Program-made: the position numbers and the translations under genes | In this document: positions 1-10,690 of the stretch, in pieces | How positions within the stretch are numbered: the first letter of the stretch is position 1 | Layout: each line of letters begins with the position of its first letter | NCBI GenBank assembly: GCA_963377175.1 | Contig: CAUJNA010002835.1 | Coordinates: forward strand, 281,356 to 345,355 | Origin: Effrenium voratum | Taxonomy: Eukaryota; Sar; Dinophyceae; Suessiales; Symbiodiniaceae | Direction: 5' to 3' | DNA: 64,000 nt | Notes under the pieces: model-generated | The model's database searches: none | What the model was told of the DNA's origin: nothing | Seen by the model: only the letters and a program-made list of their open reading frames with translations

Positions 1-1974
1 GGCCTCGCTGTTCGAGGGGATTCCTTCCACCTCCCATGGTGCAAGGAGACTGCTCTTTTGGTCTCGGTTGAAGGGACCCGTTCGTTGTTCCAGGCCCAAG
101 CCGAGTTTTTTGACCTCCAGTTTACCCACCTGGTGTATGGGCTGAAAAGCAGGTTAGGGGTCGACAAACAAAAAATCGGGGGTCGCCTGACGGAAGGGAG
201 AGCTTTCGGGCGGATTTGGAAACTAGCGGCTTATCTTTGGAAGTGTTGGGTGTCCTTCTAAAACCAGGGGGGTTAATAATTACAAACCACTATTATCTGG
301 ATTGCTTTTAGAGCCTATTTTAGTGGTTGGATTGAATTGGATGTTCACTGGGGACACGATTGGGATGTTGACCCATGGTTATATCCACCTTCTGCCTATG
401 TTCATCATCCGAATTGGGTCCTTGCCATTCTTTTAATGGCTTGAACCCGCTCAAGCAAGTCTCTTTCGAGGCTGCCCCTCTTGGGCTTGTTTTGAAAGGG
501 CACCAAAGGACAACCAACCGGCATGTGCAGGAAAAATGCCCAATTTCGAGACACACCCAGGTTGGTTTCGTGAACCTGTTTTTCATAAAACAGTATAGGT
601 TTGTCAAACCGGCTAATCCACCTGCAAGTCACCTTCAGGAAGGGCAAATGGAAGTACTGACTATTGGTAGCTTTTGTACACATGCACCAAACATCGGCGA
701 TGTTTGCCGTTAAAACAACTCTGAAATAAGGGATCGATCTCGACATCTTCACCTTTTAAGATGTTCTCTTCGAGCTTTGTTTTTTGGATGATGCGAGCAG
801 CGCCCAACAGCCCCATTGCCCATTTCAGGGTCTACTCGGTTAACAAGGATGACAGCGAGATAAATCTGGGCGTGTCTTGGGAAAGGAAAAAATGATTCTT
901 GGCGCCTAAAGAAAGGCACACACATCAACCTTTGTCTCCATCTTGGAACCATGCAGCCAAAGGGCTCCCTGAAATGGATCGGCGGGGCCCCCCAACATGT
1001 TTTCGGTGTCCTTTGGTTTCCTTTCAACCGCCACCAACAGGCATAGGTGTCCTTTTTGGTTGGTTTGCTTAAAAGATAGAGGGCCCTGGTTTAGATGGTG
1101 AAACACATTTACCAGGGCCATCTATTTTTCCAAAAGGCCACCTATGCCAACAGGCGTAACTTCCAGGTGCTCGGTGGATTGACAGTGCCACGCTCGCACC
1201 CACAGTGCCACGCTCGCACCCGCAAAGGACGCCCCAAGAAGTCACGGCGCGTCTGTGTTTCCGAGTTCTTGGCCCACAAAAAACGCACAAAGACGATTTT
1301 TTGGCACGCAAGCAAACGTGATGGTGGCACACAAGGAAACCTGAAGCCACATCACGTTTTGGCACGTGTTCCTGTTGTTTAAGGCGAATGTTTTCTGTGG
1401 ATTTAAACCAAAACGAAACAGACCATATTGGGGTGCAGAAGAAAAAAGACACACACACACACAGAAATGTACGCGCAAATCAACGCTGGTTCGGCTCCCG
1501 CGCCAACGGGCTCCCAAATTGGGGTCTTGGGGATACCACCTGAGTAAACCTCCTTTCAGGTGCCAGGCTTGGGTTTCGGGGCGCACCCTTTTGTTTGGCG
1601 TGTCTCTGTGCATTTGGGTTTTTCTCTCGTTCCTCACGGGGTTTCAAAGAAACACCCTGCCGCTGTTTGCGGGGTCTTCGAATCGGCAATGTTCAGACCT
1701 GACGACAGAGGCGCCGGAGTTTGTGAAGATCGAGCGGAATTTGAAGGATGAGCACCTGCTGGTAGAGTTGCAGGCGCTTCCCGGTGGAACTTCGCTTTGC
1801 TTCGGCTTGCCTTGTCTTGCTTCTTCTTCATTCTTCATTATTCTGTCTTCTTCTTCCTCTTCTTTTGCCTTTCTTCTTATTCTTCCTGTTTCGTCTTTCC
1901 TGGTCTTGAGCATTCTCTTGCCTCGCATTCCCACCTCGCCTTTCTCGCCTGCGTCGGAATGATTTCGCGCCTTT
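1..1974. other. Non-coding host DNA, intron-like
   Basis: No supportable gene. It holds a copy of the GGATTGGGATGTTCACTGG repeat near 331-387, a complete 105-bp MITE-like element at 1,042-1,146, a short CA run near 1,449 and a pyrimidine-rich TTCTTC tract at about 1,800-1,920 just before the first exon-like patch. Confidence 0.5.
1042..1146. mobile_element. MITE/introner-like element, family CATAGGTGTCC
   Basis: Seen: TIRs of about 18 bp (CATAGGTGTCCTTTTTGG on the left, its near-perfect complement on the right) and a second inner inverted repeat around CCCTGGT/ACCAGGG. The element is flanked by an exact 8-bp duplication CCAACAGG at 1,034-1,041 and 1,147-1,154. It has no coding capacity. Known: TIRs plus 8-bp duplications are typical of hAT-like non-autonomous DNA transposons and of some introners. 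Related copies lie at 54,703-54,873 and 62,249-62,354. Confidence 0.8.
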
Positions 1975-2165
1975 CTCGGCGCGCGTCTCTCGGCATTGGC
2001 CAGGCGGAGAGCTGCGAGGTGATGCCGCTGGCGCGGAGCCACCTGGAGCTGCTGCGGCTGCTGCCCAGTCTGCCGGGGGGCCCGGGCTGGGACCCGGGAC
2101 GGCCCGGGCTCGCTCCGGGAAGCGCGCGAAGAAGCGCGCGGGAAGGAAGCGGAGTTAAGAAGCGG
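1975..2165 (+). CDS. Candidate exon, segment before the first RNase III domain
   Basis: A GC-rich patch is open in the frame containing ESCEVMPLARSHLELL followed by LPSLPGG. Almost every codon ends in G or C, unlike the flanks. In Dicers the stretch just before the first RNase III domain often reads like ELC.V.PL.....LPS, so this is a plausible match, but it rests on pattern recognition only. Both borders are approximate. Confidence 0.35.
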
Positions 2166-3689
2166 AAATGGGGCGGCCTCGAACTGTAACCCTGGCAAAT
2201 GGTTGCCAAGGATTGAAAGCCTGCGGTGCGTATATTTGATTTGGGCCTATACCATATGGCCAGGGGGTCAAAATCCCAATTGAAACCCCGAAATGGGATC
2301 CTATTTTTTTTTCGATCCACAGCCAGATGGGCGGGGCTCAAAATTTCAGGGCTGGGGTTCCAGTTCTTTGAGCCACAGCCAGATGGGCTTGGGGGGGGAG
2401 GCTCAGGGCTGGGTGCTCGGTGGGTCTTGGGAGATTTGTTTTTCGCTGGGGAAGCCGCGGGGAGACTTGAAGAAGGAACCCCGGAGACGTAGACATGGGG
2501 TCTGACACTGGCCGTTGGTGTCGGTTGCGTGGTCTTGGGATGCAGGGGGGGGCCCAGATGGTTTGGATTTTAAGACCCATGTCTGGTATTCGAAGGCCCC
2601 CCAAACAACACCGAAGCTTTTCTTAAATTTTGGCCGGCTGATGGTGACAGTCTTGCCGACCCGCGATCTCCAGAGGCTGTGGCGGCTGGAGTTTGTCGCC
2701 CTGATGCAGGAGCAAAACCATGTGAACGGTGCCAGTGGGAGTGTCCTTTTGTGAGGCGACCCTTTTGCTTCTGGTTTAACAGGAACCATTTTTTGGAGCT
2801 CCTCTTAAGAGCAATGCCCATTTTGCTCGGGTCATTTTGAGGTGGACCCACCTCGAAGATCGGAAGTGGCGAAGCTGGTGCGGGCTCGCAACCGTGCTGG
2901 TCCAACCTTCTGGTGCCCTGTTTCGGGGGTGTCCTCAAACCAGTTGAGCCACTTGCTCAAAACCCGGGTGGACGAAGGTCAGTAAGGGATAGTCCCAACC
3001 ATAAGTGGGTGCAGCCGCCTTGTGTTTTTTTAGATTGTGCTGGATTCTGGGTAGATGGCTTGATTATGACTGAGTTGAAATGGATTCCGTCAAACACTTA
3101 TTCAAGGTTTCCCAACATCTCACTTCCTGAGTTCATGAACTTTAGGGTTTTTGGGAAGACCGTTCTAATCATCGTTGGGGCGAAGTGCGGTTGCAACGGC
3201 CAGCTTGGAAAACCTGTTCCCTTGATATCACGTGAGCTGGAGTCAATCTTCCTGGCCCCGAAATGACAATGGTTAACTTTTCCCATTCAGTGGTTGAAGT
3301 CTCAGCTTTTTGGTGGTTTTCCAACCGATGGTCATCCCACGTTTATGGGACCTGTTGATCAACCCCCACATGGAATTTCGTCATTTCCCCTCGCCAGCGT
3401 TCGAAACTCGGGGCCAATTGGTTGACCTCTGAGTTGAGTTTTGCGCCCGTCCGGCGCTGGCCTCGAGTCGAAAAGCGAGGCCACCTGGACTTGGGTGTCT
3501 TTCTTTGCCAGCTGTTCTGGCGTTTTTCTTAAAAGGGAAACCGAAGGGAGCCCTACTGGTTTTTGGGGGGTTCACTGTTTTAAAGGTTGGAGGGAACCCT
3601 ACTGGTTTTGGGGGGGGTTCTCCTGTCTCAAAGACGAGGGAAACCACTCGTGTTGGGGCCCCGGTGGCCCTTCGACAGCGCCCTGGGGC
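2166..3689. other. Non-coding host DNA with repeat fragments
   Basis: No supportable gene. It carries a partial copy of the GAGCCACAGCC repeat near 2,330-2,385 and a copy of a GGTGGACGAAGGTCAGTAAGGG repeat near 2,960-3,020 that recurs near 5,050 and 14,690. Short G-rich duplications (CTACTGGTTTTGGGGGG type) lie at 3,550-3,620. Confidence 0.45.
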
Positions 3690-3865
3690 CGCGCCTCGCC
3701 TCGCGTGCCGCACTTCTCTTGGCGGCCGGGCCAGGAGCTGCCGCCGCAGTGCGGGGGCTTGCTGTCGCAGGCGACGCCCGCGGCGCTGGGGGAGGCTCTG
3801 ACGCACTCTCAGGCGACGGGCGCCGCGCACATGCGACGCGAGGGCGGCTGGGGGGGGAGGGGGGG
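3690..3865 (+). CDS. Candidate exon, start of RNase III domain a
   Basis: The open GC-rich frame contains ELPPQCGGLLSQATPAALG and GEALTHSQATGAAHMRRE. GEALTHS resembles the first helix of RNase III domains (xxALTHxS), which comes directly before the ERLExLGDA signature found in the next patch at 5.0 kb. Codons are strongly G/C-ending. A run of Gs follows, so the 3' border is uncertain. Confidence 0.5.
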
Positions 3866-4859
3866 GGCTGTGCGCTGAATGGGTTGCTGACCAAGGTGAT
3901 AAAGCAGCCATGGTTGGACGGACAGCTGCAAGAACATGTAATGAACACTTTTGGTGCTTTTATAAATGCCATCAAGGGGACTAGGGACACCAACGTAAGC
4001 AAACACTGGTTTGAACAAGTTCGTTTCAACTTCCACTGTCCTACTACGGGCCGTGCTTAATGAAAAAGTGCACTTCCTTTGTGCTGTGCCGTCTGCTCCC
4101 CCAAATGTTTTTCTTTACTCCTGGGCACCCTTTCTGGAGAAAGCCAACAACCTCATTGTGGGGTCTCCCTCTGTTTTACCATTTTGGGGTAGGTGCACCA
4201 CCCGTATAAGTCTAATTGGCCATATTGGGACCCCCCCCCCCAAAAGAAAGGACCCCCTGGCCAGAGCAGCATGGCCTCCATGTTTTTTCTTTTGTGGTTT
4301 CCGAATGGCCCAACAACATGACCACGCAGTTAAACACTTTTCCCATGTGGGGGTTGATCAAAAGGCCCTTGCAAGGAGATGTATTCGGTGACCATTCGTC
4401 TTGGCTTAAATCCCTCCGCGAAAGATCGGCGACGGAGTTCGCGAAAGAAACTTACTTTTTCGCGAAAGATTCCGCGTTGGATTCTTGGAGGCATGCCTGT
4501 GCACTTACATATTTGCAGACCCCGCTCCCTTGTAAACAAGGAGATACGCAGCACCTGCACTTGCGTTATTGATTCCCTGCCTGTAGAGCTTGTTGCAAGG
4601 TTCAGCACATCGCCGGCAAGGGCAAGTGGCAAGGGCGAATGAGGTGACTGCTTGCACTTAACACTACGTACTGCGGCTACCGTGTTTGCAAGCAGAACTG
4701 CAGCAGCCACAATGGCTGCAGAGCGCACGCTGCAAACAAAAGGGCGTGGCGATGGAGTCGCGAAAGATTCGCGAAAGAAACGTTCTTTCTCGCGACGATG
4801 GCGTTTTCCGGAAACAGAAATATTATTCCACTGCCATGGGATGTCCCGACCGTCGACCT

Positions 4860-5035
4860 TTTGAGATCCACCCAAAGCCGCTTCGACCCGTCGACCGCTG
4901 CGACCGCCTTCGGAGCCGACCTCGCCGACCACTTGTGGCCAGGTCCACTCGTTGGCCTTCGGCGGGGAGGGGAAAGCGCGCTTCTGCCTGGAGCGCCTCG
5001 AGCTGCTCGGGGACGCGGCCATGGCCTCAACAGAA
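4860..5035 (+). CDS. Candidate exon with RNase III signature (domain a)
   Basis: The frame reads GQVHSLAFGGEG, then FCLERLELLGDAAMAS. ERLELLGDA matches the RNase III signature ERLEFLGDAVL, including the conserved Glu and Asp that bind catalytic metal. The residues just upstream (HSLAFGGE) resemble the loop between helix 1 and the signature. The patch is GC-rich with G/C-ending codons and lies between repeat-filled introns. The 3' end near GCCATGGCCTCAACAG is not resolved. Confidence 0.6.
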
Positions 5036-6628
5036 CATGAGCCACAGTCAAAACAAGGGTAGATGAAGGTCAGGGACAATCCCCTTGCCATAAATGGAAG
5101 GCGGATATCCGCCTTCCTAATTCTTCACATGGCACTGGGATTACGACCATTGTGCTACCGAATCGGTGTTGACTATGGCTCAAATGGGATGCCATGAAGC
5201 CAGTTGCAACCACTGGACTCCACCCCATGTTTTTTTTCTTCAGCTTTTGCTTGGTGAAGGGCTGACTTCGTTAGAGTCCACCAGGTTCTGTTTTCCCATG
5301 GCTATCCACTGGGCATCTGAGTTAATCATGTTGATTATTTTCCCCTGTTGGTTTTGAAGGGAATCGATTTCAGTACTGGACATATGTCTTTTTCCGGCGG
5401 GGTTAAACACATGGAAGGATGGATGGTGAGACAACCCCCCCGGTGACGCGGTTTTGTTGGGTAGAATCTTGGAAGTTCAAGTCTAGCTGAGAACCGCAGA
5501 ATCCGAAATTGACCATAGACTACATGCTAGAAATTGCGCCTGTGATCCCGAAATGGGCCGTATGACTGTTTCGTCATGTTCAACAGGAATTCCCCCTTGA
5601 GATCACAGAAGGTGGTAGCCTAAAATCCCTCCCACAACCAGCGGTTCACATCCCCAATGCAAACCAACTCAAAGAGAACCTGACCTGGAATGGAAACCCG
5701 AAAACTCTGGGTGTTTCGGGCATCCACTTTGCGAAAGCACCGCTTGTGTTTGAGACCCCCCCCACAAAGGGCGTTATGTTAAAACCATGTGAAGATTTCG
5801 CATTTGGTCAATCCTTAGCACGGGCACCTGTCCCTGAAGAATATGGATTTATGTCTCCCTTCTTCGAGATGTATGGAATATGGGTGTGAACCATTCCAGT
5901 AGCGCAACAGCTGCGTTTGATGTTTGTTCTCCTCCCTTTTGGTCTTGCGAAGGTCTTGAAACTCTTGGCGACCATGTACGCCGGCTACATGCTGCCCCAA
6001 GCTGCAGAGGACGGCATGGGTTTGTCTCAGACTATGCCCATGAACACCCGAATCAAATGTGCTGTTGGGTTTTGAGGTAAGCCTGAACTTGTGGTTTGGA
6101 TGGGTTGAGGATTGGAACCGGATATTTTCCGGAGTCAGCGTTCGCCAACAGGGCTCACCATGACAAAGGTTCCGTGCGGTTTCAATTCATTCATCTCACT
6201 TCATGAGTTCCTGGACTTAAAGTTTTTGGGTTTGGACCATTTTAGTGGTAAATAAGAAGTTTGGACTCTTTTAGGCCATCTCGGGAAGTGAGGAGTTGAG
6301 ATTGAGCATCCTTTTAACAGGATCCCTCAACGGATGCACTCGAGACAGGTGGAACTTAGTTAGACCCCCTTTTGAGAGCTGAAGAGGAGTTCCATGTATC
6401 CTTTCAAAGGACCCGCTGATTGAGTGGCATGTGAAACACTTGATCATGGATTTCAGAGGTCCTGGACAACGATTTTCCCTTCAGGGGCCATTTCTCTCTG
6501 GTGGGTTGCCCACGTGGGCAGGGTAATCAATCGATCTGTTTGGGCCAAATGTGGCGGGGATCAATGGACACCACCAGTGGATCAACTTTTCAGTTGGGTA
6601 AATCCAGCGACCGCCAATTGATTTAGGG

Positions 6629-6730
6629 TGTGGCTCAGAATTCCAGAGCTAGGGTTACGCAGGTGTTAGGACGGCGGTTCCATTTACCCAGGTGGCCGAA
6701 TTTTGGTATAAGGCTTCTTGAGCCACAGCC
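6629..6730. repeat. Short TIR repeat, family GTGGCTCAAAA
   Basis: It begins TGTGGCTCAG and ends CTTGAGCCACAGCC, giving inverted ends of about 12 bp around 100 bp. The inner GGGTTACGCAGGTGTT is shared with copies at about 50,709 and 54,071. No coding capacity. Confidence 0.65.
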
Positions 6731-8344
6731 GTTCAGGGAGCGCCCTCGGTCTTTCTTGACTGCTATTGGGTTGGATCTTCAGACCTTAACAACTTTTTGG
6801 GAAATAAAGGTGTTTTCTACCACCCCCCCCCAAAAAAAAAAAAAGAAGAGAGAAGAACACATACATACACATGTGAACAACTTTTTGCAGGGGGGTCTCG
6901 CCAGCAACCAAGCAACCACCGTGCGCCACCCGTTTTAGGCTCTATTTTAGTGGGGATTGGGATGTTCACTGAGTGTACGATTTGGATTTTGACCCAACAG
7001 CAACCAAGTGTTCTTGTGTTTTTTGGGGTGGATACGCGCAGCTTAGGGCCAGCTCTCCCAAGCGGCCACGGGGTGCGAGACCAACAAGTGGCTGCGCAAG
7101 GCGTGAAGTGCTGAGTGCAACGGTGAGGGGGTTGGAATCGAGTTTGTGTGTGTGTGTGTGTGTTTTGGTGGGGGGGAGGATCTGAACCAATACGCGGTAT
7201 TGTTGCATCCCGACCTGTGCTTGATGCACAGGTGGGAGTCTGTGACTGCAACATTGATTACCTGCCCAATCGTGATATTGTACCTGGTCGAGCCAATTGA
7301 TGAGGAGGCTTTTTTTTTGGGGGGGGGGGGGGGTTGGGTGGGGGCGGGCTTGATTTGCCCCTAGAGCCAAGCGTTTGAAGTTCAAACCCCCAAAGGTTAG
7401 GTAGGGGGTTCTAAAGGTTAGGTAGGGGGTTCTAATCACCAGAATCGAGGGCTTTTCCTCTTGTGTTGCTGGTTCGGTAGGGGAATGGGACACGGAATGA
7501 CCCCGAGGAAAACCATTCCCAACTTGGTTTCCTTCATTCGGGAATCCCAAAACAGTTAATTCCCAACACCCAGAAGGTCATTCCCACTGAGCACCAGCAA
7601 GAAAGGGCGCCAGTTTCCAAGAGAAGATTCGTCCAAACACGAGGTGGCTGGTTTCCTTTTGTTGCCCCTTAATCAAAAGTGTCCAAAAGGGACCTTCATT
7701 TTGAGCAGGACAGAGTTGAGCAGAGTCAGCACATCTTGTTTTGGGCGTACCCCAGATGTGGGCCACGTGTGAATCAGCAGGTCGGATGATCAAGGGTAGA
7801 CCAGGAGACCACAGTTTACATCCTTTGTTTCTCCATTTGCCAGGGCAACGCGGCAACCCATTTTGTGCACCTACGACCCACACCCACATGGCGCAAGGTC
7901 AGCAAAGAGACGGTGGGCTTTCACTCCTACCTGCTGATGCAGCCCTTTAGGCATGGCTTCCTGGGAGGTTGGGGTTCACCTGGCATGGCGAGAAAAAGTG
8001 TGACGCCAGCCACAGATTGTTGTTCTTGCCTTTTTTTCCCCGTGGCAACGGGCCACTTGACAAACTTGCAGACTTCTTTGGCGGAATCGTTTGGCGGCTA
8101 GGCTCCAAAAAATGGTCGCCGGCAAGGCTTCCAACACACGGCTTCGCAGGGGATCCCCAACTATTTCTCAGATTGCATGGAAAACTCTCGCATGTAGCAA
8201 CGTCCTCACAAGACCAAGCCCAACATGCGCGCATGCCGCCGAGAGAAAGTGCGTCGGCCTCACCCTTCATCCCATTGTCATAGTCTGGACTCCTGGGCAA
8301 AAACGGGCAAACCCCCCCCAATCTCTCCCTAAGCAACAAGAAGG

Positions 8345-8412
8345 ATTGATGGCTGGATGGATGGCTGGATGGATGGATGGACGGACGGACGGACGGATGG
8401 ATGGATGGATGA
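8345..8412. repeat. GGAT/GGAC microsatellite
   Basis: Tandem tetranucleotides (GGAT with a block of GGAC). The open frames through it are simple-sequence artefacts. Confidence 0.9.
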
Positions 8413-8850
8413 ATGGGAAGGTAACTCACTGAACAGTGGTTGAATGTTCACCGAATTCCGATATGGTCATTCATTTTTCCGGGAACCACCTCAAAAGTGA
8501 TGGGTGGACATGAAACCCCCGGCTAAATGATGTCCACCAAAGGGCCCCGAATTGAAATGGGCACCACACCTCTTCTTCCCCAGTTGGTTGTTTTAGTATG
8601 CTTTTGGTACTCCTTTCACATTCTTTTCTGGGTGGATCCACAGATTTGGCTATGGGTCAACACCCCGTACCCCCAGTGAACATCCCAATCCCAATCCCCA
8701 CTAAAATAGGTTCTACAATAGGTGCTGAATTCACCCGCCCCAAAATGTTGACCAAAATAGGTTCTCAAATAGGTGGTGAGTTCACTTGCCCCAACATGGG
8801 ATCCCATTGGCAGACCGGCCATTTGTGACGAAGCTTTTCATCGCCCCTTG

Positions 8851-8935
8851 CAGGCCAACGGAGCGGCTGGCGCGGCTCCGCAAGCACCGGGGCCCGCAAA
8901 AGGCGGGCGGGCCGTGTCCGGCGGTTTTGCTCCAA
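8851..8935 (+). CDS. Candidate exon, middle of RNase III domain a
   Basis: A short GC-rich patch begins after CCCCTTGCAG, a good acceptor. One frame contains TERLARLRKHRGPQKAGG, resembling the helix after the RNase III signature (ELxxLRxxLVSN). It fits between the signature at 5.0 kb and the VADAVEA patch at 9.9 kb. It is short, so the assignment is weak. Confidence 0.35.
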
Positions 8936-9844
8936 AGGGGTGGCGGTTTTTCTCTGCCCAAAAAGAGGTTCGACTGGATCTGACCTTTTAAAGATTTTGG
9001 TTTTCCGAATTTGCTCCATGTTTTGTCAAGGCTCCAAATGATTAGGCTTTCAGGCAAGTGAGTTATACCTCAGTTTGGTTGAAAATAGGGTTGTAGATTG
9101 GTTCTAATAAATCATCAGTGCGATCTATTTTACCAAAAGGTCACATGAATGGGAATGTTTCGAAATTGGGGACTCCCCAAAATCTTGCTTTCTTTGTAAA
9201 AGCAGGCCAAAGGGGGGGTTGAAACCAAGGGGAAGATCACCCATTTTAGGGGAAGGATCACCCATTTTGGGCCCCTATTTTGGCACATGCCCGTTTGGCT
9301 GAACATAGATGGAACCAAACTGGTTCCCATCGACCTGTTGGCTACAGTTTTAAAGGCTTTGGCTTGGCCCCTCCATTTCGGATAGCCCCACAGAAAAATA
9401 GATGAGCACTACTTGAAAAGCAAGCACGGTGATGTATGCCACGGGGGACCGCCACGAAACAGGCAGATGTTTCAACCGCCAGTTACTCATGGGCATTTGG
9501 GGGCCCTGAATGGAATATTGATCACCTGTTGTATCATTCACCAGCTCCGTCTTTCGGCCGCCCAAAGAATACATCGCTCGAGGGGTTGGTTCCTTCTCCG
9601 TTCTTTGCGATCAAACCGGATCCGTTTTCCCCGGGCTTCCGGGGGTTTTCTAAGATCCATATGGATCCCTGGGTTCAGAATGGGCATGGAACCTTGGTGG
9701 CTCCCAGCCATCCGGTTCCTTCGCCTTTTTCGCTTTTTTTTGCTTTTTTCGTGGTAGTCGTTGTTTGGTTAAACAAGAATAAAAATCACCCACTCAAAGT
9801 GAGTTCCACTTTTTCCGCGGGGGATCTGACCACGGGCAGCCCGG

Positions 9845-9975
9845 GAAAGTCCCCTTCGGACGAAACGCCGGGGCCGGCTTCGACCAGGTGGTGGCGGACG
9901 CCGTGGAGGCCGCCCTCGGCGCGGCCTTTCGCTCGGCGCCGGGGGCTTGGGGAGAAGCGGCCCAGTGGGGCCATA
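9845..9975 (+). CDS. Candidate exon, end of RNase III domain a
   Basis: The open frame reads FDQVVADAVEAALGAAF and continues RSAPGAWGEAAQW. VADAVEAxxGAxF is the conserved C-terminal motif of RNase III domains (KVLADxVEALIGAxF) and carries the last catalytic Asp and Glu. G/C-ending codons and position downstream of the 5.0-kb signature support a single domain split over exons. Upstream lie intron-like repeats; downstream is a T-rich tract. Confidence 0.6.
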
Positions 9976-9989
9976 GTCCTCAGTTCAGT

Positions 9990-10125
9990 GGCACCCTTGT
10001 TCCGTTTTTTTTCTTTTTTTTCTTTTTTTTCTTTTTTTTTCTCCATTTTCCAATTGTTCCTTTTTCCTTTTGTTCTTTTTTTTTTCTTTTTTCTTTGTTT
10101 CATCCTTTCTTTTTTTTCTCGCAGT
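9990..10125. repeat. Pyrimidine (T-rich) tract
   Basis: Repeated T runs broken by C, ending in TTTTTTTCTCGCAG, which could serve as a polypyrimidine tract and splice acceptor. The Phe-rich and Lys-rich frames on the two strands are artefacts. Confidence 0.7.
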
Positions 10126-10439
10126 GGCTGCCGAACTAAAAATGGTCTTCCTCCAAAAGGGCTCCCTGGTCACTGAACAACTGAGATTCGGAACTTACGG
10201 CCCGAGTTGGACTTGCAGCTTGTTGGGCTTGGAGCATTTCAGCAGTAAATATATACAGTGGACCGTGATTAAAGAGCTGGGGGGTACGCGCGTTTTAGTC
10301 TTTGCTTCCATTTCCCAAGGCGCCATTTTGGTACCACTTTTTTGAGCCACAGCCAAATAAGCACCTTCTTGAAGGTTTTTCGGTGCCACGGTTGGTTTGC
10401 TCCAATCACAGATGGCCCTTACAAGTGAACCAATTTCGA

Positions 10440-10690
10440 CCCGGGCAAAAGCGGCCGTGTCAACGCGCCGACCGCCAGAAGGCGGCCGCCGCGCTTTCCC
10501 CCGCACGCGCCCAGGGGCGAGGCGCCCGGCGGCGCCGGCGCCGGCGCTGCCGGCCCGCTGGACCGCGGCGCCGCCGCGGCCTGGAGCATCTTCGCGGTGG
10601 CCCTGGGCAAAGCGCCGCCGCCCTTGGCAGCGCCTGGGCGGCAAGGGGCGGCGCGCGCGTTTGCCTCTTTAATGGTTCTGGAGGCCCCGG
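10440..10690 (+). CDS. Candidate exon, possible linker between the RNase III domains
   Basis: A very GC-rich patch of about 250 bp. The best frame reads GPLDRGAAAAWSIFAVALGK followed by APPPLAAPGRQG, with an Ala/Pro/Gly-rich stretch before it. All three frames are open over much of this length because of high GC, so the frame choice is tentative. No domain is recognised. Confidence 0.3.

Larger units (their letters stand above)
5036..8850. other. Non-coding host DNA between RNase III exons
   Basis: No firm gene. Contents: a GTAGATGAAGGTCAGGG repeat copy at about 5,040-5,100; a partial TTTTCCCCTGTTGGTTTT repeat near 5,335; an open but unrecognised stretch at 5,555-5,893; repeat copies at 6,629-6,730 and about 6,945-6,995; poly-A/C near 6,825; a GT run near 7,143; a G run near 7,318; a GGAT microsatellite at 8,345-8,412; and an inverted copy of the GGATTGGGATGTTCAC repeat near 8,640-8,715. 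Confidence 0.45.

Noticed and set aside
5555..6073. Open, protein-like stretch on the + strand with an in-frame TGA near 5,893
   Set aside because: The composition looks coding, but no family is recognised, another frame is equally plausible over part of it, and an open run of this length can occur by chance.
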